Shown here one piece after another: positions 63,340-64,000 of a DNA stretch of 64,000 bases (within the stretch, counting starts at the first letter, position 1; every line of letters begins with the position of its first letter). Origin of the DNA: Motiliproteus sp041586615 (GTDB taxonomy: Bacteria > Pseudomonadota > Gammaproteobacteria > Pseudomonadales > Balneatricaceae); NCBI GenBank assembly GCA_041586615.1, contig JBFGZS010000011.1, forward strand, positions 1-64,000, given 5' to 3'. A program made the position numbers and the translations under genes. The notes under the pieces were generated by a model. It searched no databases, was not told the DNA's origin, and saw only the letters and a program-made list of their open reading frames with translations.

Positions 63340-63462
63340 AAGATCGCATACGTCGCTTTTTTAGTTCAAGGAGGGACTATAGCGCCAATTAATTTTGAGA
63401 AGAAGTGATTGAGTCGCTGTCCTAAAGAGATTCCGAGTTCAATCTACCAAAGGTTTTTAGTT

Positions 63463-64000
63463 TTGTGCCCCGACTTCCGCCCCCCGACTTCCGCAGACTC
63501 ACTTGTTGAAACCTATCGCTGGTCGACTTCCGCCCAAATACCGCTTGCCTGGAGCGCTCTTGCATTGGCGGCGCTCTTTCTGGGTAATCTCATGGCGATC
63601 GTGTTGGTGTTGAGCCGCACGCCTTTTATCCAGGACCAGCTACCGGATTGGAATCTGTTTCCCCTGGCACTGGTGTACCATGTCGACTTCTCCATCGTTG
63701 TTTGGGCGTTGTGTTCAGCGGCGTTAGTCTGGCAGCAGGAGCGGCGTGTTTATAGCGATACCAGACCGCTTCGGGGTGGTTTTTTCCTGGCGCTGGCCGG
63801 TGTGTTGACGCTGTTGCTTACGCCGGTGCTCGTGACAGCGCCCGCCGTGCTTAACAGTTATGTCCCTATCCTGTTCTCGCCGCTTTATCTGGCCGGTTTT
63901 GTCATACTGGCGGCGGGTATTTTATTCCGCGCTTTTAGTGGGTCGCTGTTGCGGCAGATTTTGCTCCGTCCGAAGAATTGTTTCGAGCTGTCGGCGGTAT
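63463..64000 (+). CDS. Haem-copper-oxidase-like subunit, 5' part
   Basis: The frame is open from a stop at 63406 to the end of the window. No ATG lies before 63592, so the start is probably TTG (63463 or 63409) or that ATG, which would cut a helix. The protein has membrane segments near 30-50, 75-95, 110-128 and 140-158, and YHVDFSIVVWAL and NSYVPILFSPLYLAGFVIL, which recall a divergent haem-copper oxidase subunit I group. The rest, including the other metal ligands, is outside the window. A GACTTCCGCC string repeats three times near the start. Confidence 0.55.
   Translation, partial: MCPDFRPPTSADSLVETYRWSTSAQIPLAWSALALAALFLGNLMAIVLVLSRTPFIQDQLPDWNLFPLALVYHVDFSIVVWALCSAALVWQQERRVYSDTRPLRGGFFLALAGVLTLLLTPVLVTAPAVLNSYVPILFSPLYLAGFVILAAGILFRAFSGSLLRQILLRPKNCFELSAV

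Overview
The window looks like a chromosomal piece of a gammaproteobacterium close to the Pseudomonadales. The strongest evidence is the minus-strand block dksA-gluQ-(cbrX)-cbrA-cbrB-[crcZ-like RNA]-pcnB-folK-panB-panC, whose order is characteristic of Pseudomonas and relatives. Pseudomonas-type REP doublets, Anr/FNR boxes, and single housekeeping genes (leuA, pepD, ndpA, hspQ, yciH, sfsA, moaB/moeA) fit this. No tRNA, rRNA, CRISPR array or prophage was seen.

Layout. 1-0.65 kb: right end of an IS66-family element joined to the tail of a disrupted outer-membrane protein gene. 0.7-5 kb: leuA, an Lrp/AsnC regulator and an L-lactate-type permease preceded by two TTGGT-N3-ACCAA operators. 5.7-8.4 kb: iron storage module, with two complementary bacterioferritin subunits, a DUF2325 protein and bfd, the last two divergent around Fur-box-like sites. 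8.5-11 kb: DUF1499 protein and pepD. 11-18.5 kb: thioesterase with a MerR regulator, a FixLJ-like two-component pair, and an acyl-CoA synthetase with an acyl-CoA dehydrogenase. 19-25 kb: ndpA, a bacteriohemerythrin and an AttEFGH-like export module. 25-34.5 kb: msrA, hspQ, an amidotransferase, signalling proteins, a tiny Cys-rich protein under an Anr box, yciH and several unknowns. 34.5-37.5 kb: thiolase, panC and panB. 37.5-46 kb: the CbrAB carbon-control locus. 46-53 kb: sfsA, moaB-moeA, two unknowns and the anaerobic ubiquinone genes ubiUV with convergent ubiT. 53-64 kb: a c-type cytochrome island with two triheme c7 proteins, an NHL-repeat lipoprotein, an 11-heme cytochrome, ResB/CcsB, a diguanylate cyclase with a periplasmic haem-c motif, an NrfJ-like lipoprotein, CcsA and the start of a haem-copper-oxidase-like membrane protein.

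Themes. Several modules point to life across changing oxygen: Anr boxes, O2-independent ubiquinone synthesis, hemerythrin, FixL-like sensing, molybdenum cofactor genes, multihaem cytochromes and system II cytochrome maturation. The cytochrome island is the best candidate for an undescribed system: a periplasmic or extracellular electron conduit with its own maturation proteins and a haem-linked c-di-GMP sensor.

The spaces between genes are unusually rich in repeats. They hold a dispersed modular palindromic element (at least seven copies or pieces), two REP doublets sharing longer flanks, and many short tandem duplications, most of them just after stop codons. The 634-bp space between cbrB and pcnB is a textbook carbon-repression RNA locus: a sigma-54 promoter, A-rich Hfq/Crc-type motifs, and an unusual tandem array of GTAACA half-sites that probably bind CbrB.
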